Assembly: GCF_017515565.1 (NCBI RefSeq)
Contig: NZ_JAFWFN010000083.1
Location: 62,001-126,000, forward strand
DNA length: 64,000 bases
Direction: 5' to 3'
From: Halomonas sp.
GTDB lineage: Bacteria > Pseudomonadota > Gammaproteobacteria > Pseudomonadales > Halomonadaceae
A model generated the notes under the pieces. The model was not told the origin of the DNA. It did not search any database and was given only the letters and a program-made list of their open reading frames with translations. Both the position numbers and the translations under genes were made by a program. Below, in pieces: positions 28,174-36,204 of the stretch (position 1 is its first letter; each line of letters opens with the position of its first letter).

Positions 28174-30579
28174 ATGACGGCCCCTGTCTCTCCCTCACTT
28201 ATGCGCGGCAACGCTGGGCTTGTTGAGGACTACGTTAATCAGCTAGGCAAGGGACAGCCCGGCACCTTTGATGCGCTGCTAGACCGCCAGGGCCAGCTAC
28301 GCCCTGGTTGGCAGAACCTGCTCGGCGCCCTTGAAGCGTTAGGGGCGGATGGTCGCTTTCAGCAGCATGAAGAGATCCAGCGGTTGTTGGCGGAAAACGG
28401 CGTCATCTTCAACATGCACGATGACTCCCACGGACGTGCCTGGCGCCTAGACCCCTTGCCGTGGGTAATCGATCAGGCCCAGTGGCAAACGCTGGAAATT
28501 GGCATCACCCAGCGTAGCCGCCTGCTCAATGCCCTGTATCAAGACATTTATGGCCCCCGCACGCTGTTTGACGCAGGCCTTTTGCCTACCCAGGCCATTC
28601 TTGCCTCCCCCCACTTTTTGTTGCCCTGCCACGGGTCACAGCCAAGTGACCGCCCCTCCATCAGCTTTCACGGCGTGGATGTGATTCAAGATGCGGAAGG
28701 CCAGTGGCGGGTAATAGCCGACCGCTTACAGGCGCCTTCTGGCACTGGCTTTGCGCTGGAAAACCGTATTTTAATGGCCCGTGCGCTACCCGAGATGTAC
28801 CGCAACGCGCCGTTAAAGCGGCTGGCAGGCTTTTTAGATAAGTACCACCGCACGCTAACCGCTTTGGCTTACCAGCACCGCGATAATCCAAGCGTGGTGC
28901 TGCTCACCCCTGGGCCGGGCAGCCCGCGCTACTTTGAACACGCCTACTTGGCTAATTACCTGAACATCAACCTCGCCGAAGGCCAGGACATGGTAGTGCG
29001 CGACGGCCAGCTGTGGCTGCGCACCTTAGGCGGCCTGCAGCCAGTGGATGTTGTACTGCGCCACTGCGACGACGCTTACTGCGACCCGTTAGAGCTTCGC
29101 GGTGATTCACAGCTTGGTGTACCGGGGCTGTTACAAGCCGCCCGTACCGGAGGCGTGGCTATGTCGAATGCCCTTGGGGTAGGTGTGCTTGAGCTACCGG
29201 AGCTTGCGGACTACCTGCCCGCGCTGTGTGAGCATTTATTGGGTGAGACGCTACTGCTGCCCAACGCCAACGCTGATACACGGCCTGCAACCGCACCGGT
29301 GTTTGACCACCAATTGCAGCGCTTAACCCCCACCCCGCTGAACCTGCGCTGCTTTGTTTCCCGCACACCGGCAAGCGTCAGTACGCCAGGGCAGCAGCTT
29401 AGCGACTACCATGTGATGCCCGGTGGGCTAGCTTGGGTCGGCGCGCCTGGTACGCCTTCACTCAGTAGCCCGGTGGTAAAAGATGTGTGGGTGACCGCGA
29501 CAACGCCACAGCCCCACGTAAGCCAGCTTCGGCAAGCCCGTGGCCCGGTGGTCGCTACCCGCGACGGCACCGACCTACCCAGCCGTGTTGCCGAAAGCCT
29601 ATTTTGGTTAGGGCGCTACGGTGAGCGCCTGGATGCCCGCGCACGCTTGCTGCGGGAAGCACTGATGCGTCTCATGGAGTATGACCAGGACGATATTGCC
29701 GACCAACTGCTCGACGAGCTGTTGCTAGCACTAGAGATCACCACGCTAGAGAGCGACGGTGAAAACGCCAAACCGCCACTCATTGGCTTTGCGCAAAAAC
29801 GCACCGCCTTGTTAGCCCAGTTTGGTGAGCAAGAGCCTCAGGCGCTGCAACCGCTGTTTGCCCAACTGCTGCGTAACGCCCGCAGCGTGCGTGACCACCT
29901 GGGCGATGACTCCTGGCGGGTAGCGCACCAGCTGCGCCAACAGATGAGCAGCTTAAGCCCAACCCTTGCACCTAGCGCTGCCCGGCGCGCCTGCGAGGGG
30001 CTTTCTGCCCAATTAGCAGCATTTTTTGGCCTATGCAACGAAACCATGCCCCACCACTACGGCTGGCGATTTATGGATATCGGCCGCTTTTTGGACCGAG
30101 TACTGGGGCTTTTATCGCTGCTTAAGCTCACTCTTAATTCGCCGCACTCGCCGGGGCTGGCGCTATGGGAAGTCGTGCTGGCCACCACCGATAACTTTAC
30201 CGCTTACCGAAGGCGCTACCGTAGCGAGCTGCACCCGGAAGCAATTCTCGACCTGCTGCTCTTTGATGAAACGAACCCCCGTTCGGTGGGCTATATGCTC
30301 AAACGTCTTGAGCGGCAAATGGACAAACTGCCCGGCAGCTCATCGCCTTATCGCAACGCCGAGCGGCGGCTGCTGATTCAAGCCAACGCGGCGCTGCACT
30401 TGGCGGACATCGACCGTTTGAGCCACCTTGCCGACACCCCAGGGGCGCAGGAGGCGCTGGAGCAGCTATTGGATGATTTGATTGCCCCACTAAGTGCACT
30501 CTCAAATGCCATCAGCCATAGCCACTTCAGCCATGTAGAGCGGCCGCGCCAATTAGTCAGCATGGAGCTAGACGAATGA
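28174..30579 (+). CDS. Fused circularly permuted ATP-grasp and alpha-E protein
   Basis: An 801-residue fusion. Residues 1 to about 470 are a permuted ATP-grasp domain (DPLPWVIDQAQWQTLEIGITQR, VVLLTPGPGSPRYFEHAYLAN, RHCDDAYCDPLELRGDSQLG). Residues about 475-795 are an alpha-E domain (LPSRVAESLFWLGRYGERLDARARLL). It therefore repeats in one chain what the two minus-strand genes at 21771-24264 provide separately. The ATP-grasp half lacks the long lysine-glycine loop (VVKPANESGGYG) of the stand-alone copy, so the two probably differ in activity or substrate. It overlaps the next gene by 4 nt (ATGA). Confidence 0.9.
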   Translation: MTAPVSPSLMRGNAGLVEDYVNQLGKGQPGTFDALLDRQGQLRPGWQNLLGALEALGADGRFQQHEEIQRLLAENGVIFNMHDDSHGRAWRLDPLPWVIDQAQWQTLEIGITQRSRLLNALYQDIYGPRTLFDAGLLPTQAILASPHFLLPCHGSQPSDRPSISFHGVDVIQDAEGQWRVIADRLQAPSGTGFALENRILMARALPEMYRNAPLKRLAGFLDKYHRTLTALAYQHRDNPSVVLLTPGPGSPRYFEHAYLANYLNINLAEGQDMVVRDGQLWLRTLGGLQPVDVVLRHCDDAYCDPLELRGDSQLGVPGLLQAARTGGVAMSNALGVGVLELPELADYLPALCEHLLGETLLLPNANADTRPATAPVFDHQLQRLTPTPLNLRCFVSRTPASVSTPGQQLSDYHVMPGGLAWVGAPGTPSLSSPVVKDVWVTATTPQPHVSQLRQARGPVVATRDGTDLPSRVAESLFWLGRYGERLDARARLLREALMRLMEYDQDDIADQLLDELLLALEITTLESDGENAKPPLIGFAQKRTALLAQFGEQEPQALQPLFAQLLRNARSVRDHLGDDSWRVAHQLRQQMSSLSPTLAPSAARRACEGLSAQLAAFFGLCNETMPHHYGWRFMDIGRFLDRVLGLLSLLKLTLNSPHSPGLALWEVVLATTDNFTAYRRRYRSELHPEAILDLLLFDETNPRSVGYMLKRLERQMDKLPGSSSPYRNAERRLLIQANAALHLADIDRLSHLADTPGAQEALEQLLDDLIAPLSALSNAISHSHFSHVERPRQLVSMELDE

Positions 30580-31451
30580 ACTACACCCTGCGGCATACCA
30601 CGCGCTACCACTACAGCGCACCGGTAACCCTGTGCCATAGTGAAGCCCGGGTGCTGCCGCGCAAAACCCTGCATCAGCAGTGCGGTGCATCAGATCTCAT
30701 CATTAGCCCGATGCCCCAGGTACAGGCAGAGCGGCGGGATGTGTTCGGCAATCGGGTGCTCTACTTCGCCATGGAAGAGGTTCATCAAACCCTGGATGTT
30801 ACCGTCGTCACACCGCTTAACACCCAGCCACTGGGGCCGCTGCCCGCCACCTCGCCCGCCTGGGAACAGGTCGCGGAACAGTTGCGGGGCGACAACCGTT
30901 TTGACATGCAGCTCTACCGCCTGGATTCACCGTTTATCCGCCGGAACGACGAGCTCGCCACCTTTGCCCGCAGTTGCTTCACCCCCGGCCGCCCGTTAAT
31001 AGAATCAGCGTTAGCGCTTAACCAACTGATCTACTCTTCCTTTGAGTACGACCCCAGCTTCACAACGCTAGCCACCCCGCTAAGCGACGTGCTGGCTAAC
31101 CGCCGCGGTGTCTGCCAGGACTTTGCCCATTTAGCCATTGGCGCCCTACGCTCCGTAGGCCTGGCAGCGCGCTACGTTAGCGGCTACCTGGAAACCCAGC
31201 CGCCGCCTGGCCAGCCACGTTTGATTGGCGCGGACGCCTCCCATGCCTGGCTTGCTGCCTGGATTCCTGACTGGGGATGGCTAGCGCTAGACCCAACCAA
31301 CGGTACAGTGCCCGGTGAGCAGCACCCGGTACTGGCCTGGGGTCGGGACTACGCCGACGTTGCGCCGCTAAAAGGCGTCATGAACGGCGGCGGTGACCAT
31401 CAGCTAGAGGTCGAGGTCGACGTGATGCCGCTTAATGACAGCGCGGCTTAA
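30576..31451 (+). CDS. Transglutaminase-like cysteine protease family protein
   Basis: A 291-residue protein with an N-terminal bacterial transglutaminase-associated domain (LRHTTRYHYSAPVTLCHSEAR) and a catalytic core with Cys near residue 180 (RRGVCQDFAHLAIGALRSVG), His in ASHAWLAAWIPD and Asp in ALDPTNG. It is smaller than its upstream relative and lacks DUF2126. Its start overlaps the stop of the ATP-grasp/alpha-E fusion (ATGA), so expression is coupled. Its stop overlaps the stop of the convergent TRAP permease gene by 4 nt, leaving no room for a separate terminator. Confidence 0.92.
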   Translation: MNYTLRHTTRYHYSAPVTLCHSEARVLPRKTLHQQCGASDLIISPMPQVQAERRDVFGNRVLYFAMEEVHQTLDVTVVTPLNTQPLGPLPATSPAWEQVAEQLRGDNRFDMQLYRLDSPFIRRNDELATFARSCFTPGRPLIESALALNQLIYSSFEYDPSFTTLATPLSDVLANRRGVCQDFAHLAIGALRSVGLAARYVSGYLETQPPPGQPRLIGADASHAWLAAWIPDWGWLALDPTNGTVPGEQHPVLAWGRDYADVAPLKGVMNGGGDHQLEVEVDVMPLNDSAA

Positions 31452-32713
31452 CGCTGAATAAGCCCGGTCGTTAGCCAGGGCTGCCACGCTAGTAGCACTA
31501 GCGTGACTAGCGTGGCCAGCAGAAACGGCAGCAACGCACGGAAGATTTTCAGCGGCGGCGCACCGGTCATGGAAGAGGCAATAAACAGCCCCGCGCCAAC
31601 GGGTGGGGTCAACAGTCCCATGACTAAGGTTAAACACACCACCACCCCAAACTGGTACGGGCTAATTGCAAACTGGCTTTGGGCAATGGGCATTAAAATG
31701 GGCACCACTAGAATGAGCGCGGCGATGCCGTCGATGATCATTCCTACAATGAGCAGCGCCCCAATCACCAGTAACAAGAATACAAAGGGGTCACTGGTGA
31801 ACGCGGCAATCCACGCCGCCGCCATTTGCGGCAGCCGCTCATAAACCACTACCCAACCAAACACTCCCGCGGCGGCAATCAGCATAATCACCAGCCCCGC
31901 ATTAATCGCGGTGCGGATCAGCACCTCGGGTAGTTGTTTAAAGCGCAAATCCCCGTACACAAAACGCCCCATCAATAACGCCGCAAGCGACGCCAGGGCA
32001 GCAGACTCCGTGGGGGTAGCAATACCCAGTAAAATCCCACCAATAATAATCACCGGAATAAGCAGCGCAGGCAGCCCCCATAGCGCATCGTGCAGCGCCT
32101 GGCGGCGGCTAGGCCACTCACCTTTTGGGTACTGCTGAACAAACCCCACTAAAGCGATTACCACAAAAAAACTTGCGCCTAGCAGCAACCCTGGCAATAG
32201 CCCGGCAATAAACATCTCTGCAATGGGCACCTGGGCCATCACCCCGAACAGTACAAACAGCATGGAAGGTGGAATAATCGGCGAGAGCAGCCCACCGGCG
32301 GCAGTAATCGCGGCGCTATACGGTTTGTCGTAGCCCTCCTGCTCCATGGCAGGCACCATCGCGCGGGACATAATGGCAATCTGCGAAGCGGCCGAGCCAA
32401 TAATCGCCGCCATCATCATATTGGCCACCAGGTTAATGTAGGCAAGCCCGCCACGAAAACCGCCCACCAAAATACGCGCCAGCGCAATCAGTCGCTTGGT
32501 CAGCCCGCCTTCATTCATCAGTTCTCCCGCCAGCATAAACAGCGGAATCGCGAGCAGCCCGTAGCTTTCAACGGCACTAAATAGCTGTTGCGGATAGGAA
32601 TCAAACAGCACCGTATTGTTGGAGGCCTGGATATACCACAGGGCCGTTAGTGCCAGCACCAGAGCAATAGGCACAGCCCCCAGCAACAGCAGCAAAAAAA
32701 CGATAATGGTCAT
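31448..32713 (-). CDS. TRAP transporter large permease subunit (DctM type)
   Basis: A 421-residue inner-membrane protein with about 12 hydrophobic segments and TRAP-large-subunit motifs (AIPLFMLAGELMNEGGLTKRL, SAAITAAGGLLSPIIPPSMLFVLFG, TPPVGAGLFIASSMTG). It forms the sodium-coupled channel part of a C4-dicarboxylate or organic-acid importer with the small permease and binding protein encoded upstream. The start overlaps the small-subunit stop by 4 nt. Confidence 0.95.
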   Translation of the reverse strand: MTIIVFLLLLLGAVPIALVLALTALWYIQASNNTVLFDSYPQQLFSAVESYGLLAIPLFMLAGELMNEGGLTKRLIALARILVGGFRGGLAYINLVANMMMAAIIGSAASQIAIMSRAMVPAMEQEGYDKPYSAAITAAGGLLSPIIPPSMLFVLFGVMAQVPIAEMFIAGLLPGLLLGASFFVVIALVGFVQQYPKGEWPSRRQALHDALWGLPALLIPVIIIGGILLGIATPTESAALASLAALLMGRFVYGDLRFKQLPEVLIRTAINAGLVIMLIAAAGVFGWVVVYERLPQMAAAWIAAFTSDPFVFLLLVIGALLIVGMIIDGIAALILVVPILMPIAQSQFAISPYQFGVVVCLTLVMGLLTPPVGAGLFIASSMTGAPPLKIFRALLPFLLATLVTLVLLAWQPWLTTGLIQR

Positions 32714-33246
32714 GCGCGGGCCTTAAGGGACAAAAGTGACTGCCCTAGATTGGCGAGACTATGCAGGCTAAGCGAAAGTGCAAACCACGGCACAATCAAC
32801 CATACCCAGAACTTTTTAATCCCGATCGTCGAAGTGTTCTCAGCATAAATAAAGTTGAAGGTTTGGCCCTGAAATGCGCGGGTATCAAACCCAGCCTGAG
32901 CAAGCGCAAGTGGCTGAAACCAGCGCCAGCATAGCCACACCAGCAACACAGCAAACAGCAGCACCATGGCATCAACCCAAAGCGTTATTAGCTTCCGGCC
33001 CACGGGTGGCAGCAAGTCACTCAACAGTGTTACCGCGATACCTTGGCGGCGCTTAAGCACTGCCCCGGCAATCAGAAAGGTCATCCAGATCATGGCGTAA
33101 ATCGCCAGCTCGCTTACCCAGTAAATCGGGTTTCCCAGGGCGCGAAAGGCAATATTGATGAGTATCAAACACGTTACCGCCGCTGCTAACGCAGCGGCGG
33201 TAATCTCTTCACATCGGGCAAGCCCTAAAGAAAAGCGTTGCAGCAT
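32710..33246 (-). CDS. TRAP transporter small permease subunit (DctQ type)
   Basis: A 178-residue protein with four membrane helices typical of TRAP small subunits (WVSELAIYAMIWMTFLIAGAVLKRRQGIAV is characteristic). It sits between the binding-protein and large-permease genes of the same operon, overlapping the latter by 4 nt. It is somewhat longer than usual because of an extended loop between helices 3 and 4. Confidence 0.92.
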   Translation of the reverse strand: MLQRFSLGLARCEEITAAALAAAVTCLILINIAFRALGNPIYWVSELAIYAMIWMTFLIAGAVLKRRQGIAVTLLSDLLPPVGRKLITLWVDAMVLLFAVLLVWLCWRWFQPLALAQAGFDTRAFQGQTFNFIYAENTSTIGIKKFWVWLIVPWFALSLSLHSLANLGQSLLSLKARA

Positions 33247-33272
33247 GGTGGTTAAAGGCCCTTGATAAAGTG

Positions 33273-34259
33273 CTACTCGTCACGCAGCCGGTCCGCTTCC
33301 TCGCGCAGGGTGTCGAGCATCGGTGCTTTGGGGCCCCAAACCTCTTCCCATTCGGCAATCGCCTCAGAGAAGAATTCGGCATCGGCCTCGACAATATTAA
33401 TATCCAGCGCGCGGATCTCTTCTTCCTGGGCCGCGTCCATCTCTTCAAAACCGACCAGCACGTTCTCTAGATGCTCGGCCATTGCGGTTTCAATCAGCTC
33501 TCGGTCCTCTTCGGACAACTCACGCCATACACGCCCCGACACCACGCCCACCATGGGGAACATCATGTGGTTTGAGATCAGCAGGTTTTCCGCCTGCTCG
33601 TAAAACTTCAGAATTAAAATCGAATCGAAGTCCATATCAATGGCATCAACCTGACCATTCGCCAGGGCATCGTAGACCTCTAACAGTGGCATGGGCGCAG
33701 GCGCCGCGCCTACAGCGTTGTAAAAGTCGCGAATCGGATCAAAAGGGGTAATCCGCAGACGCTGACCACGCAGATCTTCAGCACTCTCGATAGGGCTGCG
33801 GCTAAGCACTTGGCGCATACCGACCATGCCGTAGCCCATGCCCATTAACCCAACGCCCTCCGGCATTAACCCCAGCAGTTCGCCTGCAGCGTCTGAACGC
33901 AGCAGCCGCGCGGCGTGGTTCACATCATCAACCAGATAAGGGGCGTAAAGCGCGCCAAAATCGGGAATACGGTTAGAGATTTCAGCAATGGTCAAGAAGG
34001 CCATATCCAGCGCGCCGGTTTGCAGCTGCTGCACCATTTGCGCCTCATTGCCCAACTGTTGAGCGGGATAAACGCTAACGCTGTGTTCACCGCCAGAGCG
34101 CTCGTTAAGGGTTTCGGCAAAGGCTTCTGCTTCGGTAGACCACAGGTGCTGGGCGGGGGTAATTAACCCTAAGCGAAAGTCACGCGCCTGAGCACTAAAG
34201 GAAGCCGCGGCCAACGTGGCCGCTGCACAGGCAAGCGTTAGCGTTTTCATTCGATTCAT
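33273..34259 (-). CDS. TRAP transporter substrate-binding protein (DctP type)
   Basis: A 328-residue periplasmic binding protein with a signal peptide (MNRMKTLTLACAAATLAAA, cleavage near SAQA). DctP markers are AEAFAETLNERSGGEHSVSVYPAQQLGNEAQMVQQLQTGALDM in segments and LRGQRLRITPFDPIRDFYNAVGA, where the arginine at RITP usually binds the ligand carboxylate. I chose the ATG at 34259 because GAGG precedes it at 8 nt; the longer open frame has no signal peptide at its start. The substrate is unknown but likely a carboxylate. Confidence 0.93.
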   Translation of the reverse strand: MNRMKTLTLACAAATLAAASFSAQARDFRLGLITPAQHLWSTEAEAFAETLNERSGGEHSVSVYPAQQLGNEAQMVQQLQTGALDMAFLTIAEISNRIPDFGALYAPYLVDDVNHAARLLRSDAAGELLGLMPEGVGLMGMGYGMVGMRQVLSRSPIESAEDLRGQRLRITPFDPIRDFYNAVGAAPAPMPLLEVYDALANGQVDAIDMDFDSILILKFYEQAENLLISNHMMFPMVGVVSGRVWRELSEEDRELIETAMAEHLENVLVGFEEMDAAQEEEIRALDINIVEADAEFFSEAIAEWEEVWGPKAPMLDTLREEADRLRDE

Positions 34260-34468
34260 GCAAAGCCTCATTGAGTCCAGCGCAAGGTGCCTGAGCACCC
34301 TGTCATTATAATGGTATCGCTGAGAATACCGCAGTGGCGGCGTTGATGGCACCTGCTACCGTTAACGGGCTTGCAAATCTTTACCCCGCTTAACGCTGAT
34401 ATTAAAACGCGGGTGCGCTAGGCTATCGCCTATAACGATTACGCTCTTAACCACAAGGAGCTACAAAC

Positions 34469-35368
34469 ATGAGCGAACACGTATCCATTGTGATGGTGCC
34501 CGTCGATAGTTCGGAAGAAGCCACAGCGGCCACCCATCACGCCGCCCTGCTAGCCAGCCTGTTAGATGCAACATTGCAGTTGGTACATGTTCTGCCGCTC
34601 AAGCCTGCTGAGCTAAGCGACGTGCCCAGCAACCGCGATATCAGCGACGACCACGACCGCGCCCAGCAGGATGCAAAAGCCAGCGATGCGTTTCAAGCCG
34701 CCCGCTATCAGTTAGCGGCACTGCCTTTTACCCAGTCGTTGACCGTAGAAGAGACGCGCTTACACGATGATGGTTTTGTGAGCCATCCGGAACGCGTCAT
34801 TGTGGAGCACGCCCGCCAGCATCAAAAGACCTTGCTCGTGATGGGCGCTCGTCACTTGAGTGAAGTTGGCAAATGGCTAAAAGGGAGCGTGAGTAACGCA
34901 GTGGTTCACCGCGCCCGAGGGCCGGTCACGGTCATCCATGCCGATGCTGGCATTATTGAATCCGCACGGATTGGACGCATTTTATTACCGGTAGATGGCT
35001 CTTCCCACAGCGACGTGGCAGCGCAATTAGCGGGCGACCTGGCACGCAGCGGTCATATCAGCGTTGAGATGCTGTTTTGCCAACCCCCAGGGTCTCAACC
35101 CTTATTGGACAGTGGTGAGAGCGAAGAGCAACGGGTTTTTCGCAGCACCCGTGAGGCCCTGGGCGATGTGCCCGCAGGAGTGACCGAGCAGCTTTTGCAG
35201 ACTGAACACTGCGCGGAAGCCATTATTCAGCAAGCTGAAAAATGCCCCGACAGCCCCGTGATAGTGATGGGCAGACGGGGCTTGGGGTATCTTCAGGAGT
35301 CGCTATTAGGCAGCGTGAGCCAAAAAGTCATTGAGCTTGCTCCCTGCCCCGTCACGGTAGTGGCCTAG
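34469..35368 (+). CDS. Tandem universal stress protein
   Basis: A 299-residue protein made of two UspA domains (about 1-150 and 160-299). Each ends with a nucleotide-binding type motif: LVMGARHLSEVGKWLKGSVSNAVV in the first and VIVMGRRGLGYLQESLLGSVSQKVI in the second, the latter close to the ATP-binding GxxG-9x-G(S/T) pattern. AAGGAG precedes the start. It is a single-gene unit with a terminator hairpin just after the stop. Confidence 0.92.
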   Translation: MSEHVSIVMVPVDSSEEATAATHHAALLASLLDATLQLVHVLPLKPAELSDVPSNRDISDDHDRAQQDAKASDAFQAARYQLAALPFTQSLTVEETRLHDDGFVSHPERVIVEHARQHQKTLLVMGARHLSEVGKWLKGSVSNAVVHRARGPVTVIHADAGIIESARIGRILLPVDGSSHSDVAAQLAGDLARSGHISVEMLFCQPPGSQPLLDSGESEEQRVFRSTREALGDVPAGVTEQLLQTEHCAEAIIQQAEKCPDSPVIVMGRRGLGYLQESLLGSVSQKVIELAPCPVTVVA

Positions 35369-35389
35369 ATGCACAGCGCTTTACAACGC

Positions 35390-36097
35390 TTAGGCGGCTT
35401 CGTAGGCCGCCTTTAAACGATAAAACTCGTCCACGATAGCGGCCATTTCAGCGGCGTCGTAGTCGCACAGCCCGCTAACAACCAGCTTTTTGGAGCCAAC
35501 ACCCACGGCCTCACCCGCCGATTCGATGGAGAACTCCAGCAGCGCATCAGCGCGCTTGCCCTGCACATCTAAGGATGAGCAGGTTAAGGCTAAGTCTGGT
35601 GCAAAACCGTCTAAGCGTTCTAAGCAAAACCCCATACTGTCGTAGATAACCAAGGGGCGTTTAGGGTTAAACATCACCCCATGCTGTTCCATCAATGGCT
35701 TCAAATAGTGCGGGAAGTTTTTACCTGAAAACGCCACATAGCAGCGGGCAAACGCTTCAACCGCCGCCTTATCCTGGGTAACATCGCCGCGACGTACTAC
35801 CTGGAGATAACACTTGCCGCTCTCGTCCACGACGTGAATATCGCCATTTTCTACTTCATTAAACATCAGAGGTGTATCGGCACCCACCATATTGGTGAAG
35901 CGAAATTCCATTTGTCGCGACAACCCAAACTTCACCAGCACCAGCGTAAACAGCAGGTCGCCGGGTACGCAAAAACGCCGCGCATCCGGGTTATGAATCG
36001 GGTTGTAATCGCCGGCCACGCCTTTAGCGAAACGGCTGGCCTGCTCAGCGGAGATCACCACGTACTCTCCGCGCTGCGCGTAAAAATCCTTGAACAT
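35390..36097 (-). CDS. DUF3581 family protein
   Basis: A 235-residue cytosolic protein matching the gammaproteobacterial DUF3581 family (FAKGVAGDYNPIHNPDARRFCVPGDLLF near the N-terminus is distinctive). The NPIHNPD segment resembles the hotdog-fold hydratase motif of MaoC-like proteins, so an acyl-CoA-related role is conceivable, but no function is established. The gene is a single unit, divergent from the AsmA-like gene. Confidence 0.85.
   Translation of the reverse strand: MFKDFYAQRGEYVVISAEQASRFAKGVAGDYNPIHNPDARRFCVPGDLLFTLVLVKFGLSRQMEFRFTNMVGADTPLMFNEVENGDIHVVDESGKCYLQVVRRGDVTQDKAAVEAFARCYVAFSGKNFPHYLKPLMEQHGVMFNPKRPLVIYDSMGFCLERLDGFAPDLALTCSSLDVQGKRADALLEFSIESAGEAVGVGSKKLVVSGLCDYDAAEMAAIVDEFYRLKAAYEAA
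35392..35412 (+). terminator. Terminator hairpin after the universal stress gene
   Basis: A 7-bp stem (AGGCGGC / GCCGCCT) with a 7-nt loop, followed by TTT. It lies within the last codons of the convergent DUF3581 gene. Confidence 0.5.
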
Positions 36098-36204
36098 GGC
36101 TTTGCTGCCTGCCTAGCGTTGAAATCGAAAACCCATAACTGCCCCACGACGCGCATAATGCCATAAAACATGCGCCAACAGGAGTCATCTGCTAGGAAGC
36201 CCGT

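Noticed and set aside
24757-30674. Many long open frames on the opposite strand or in other frames of the transglutaminase operon
   Set aside because: They lie entirely within genes with clear protein families; high GC content makes such shadow frames common.
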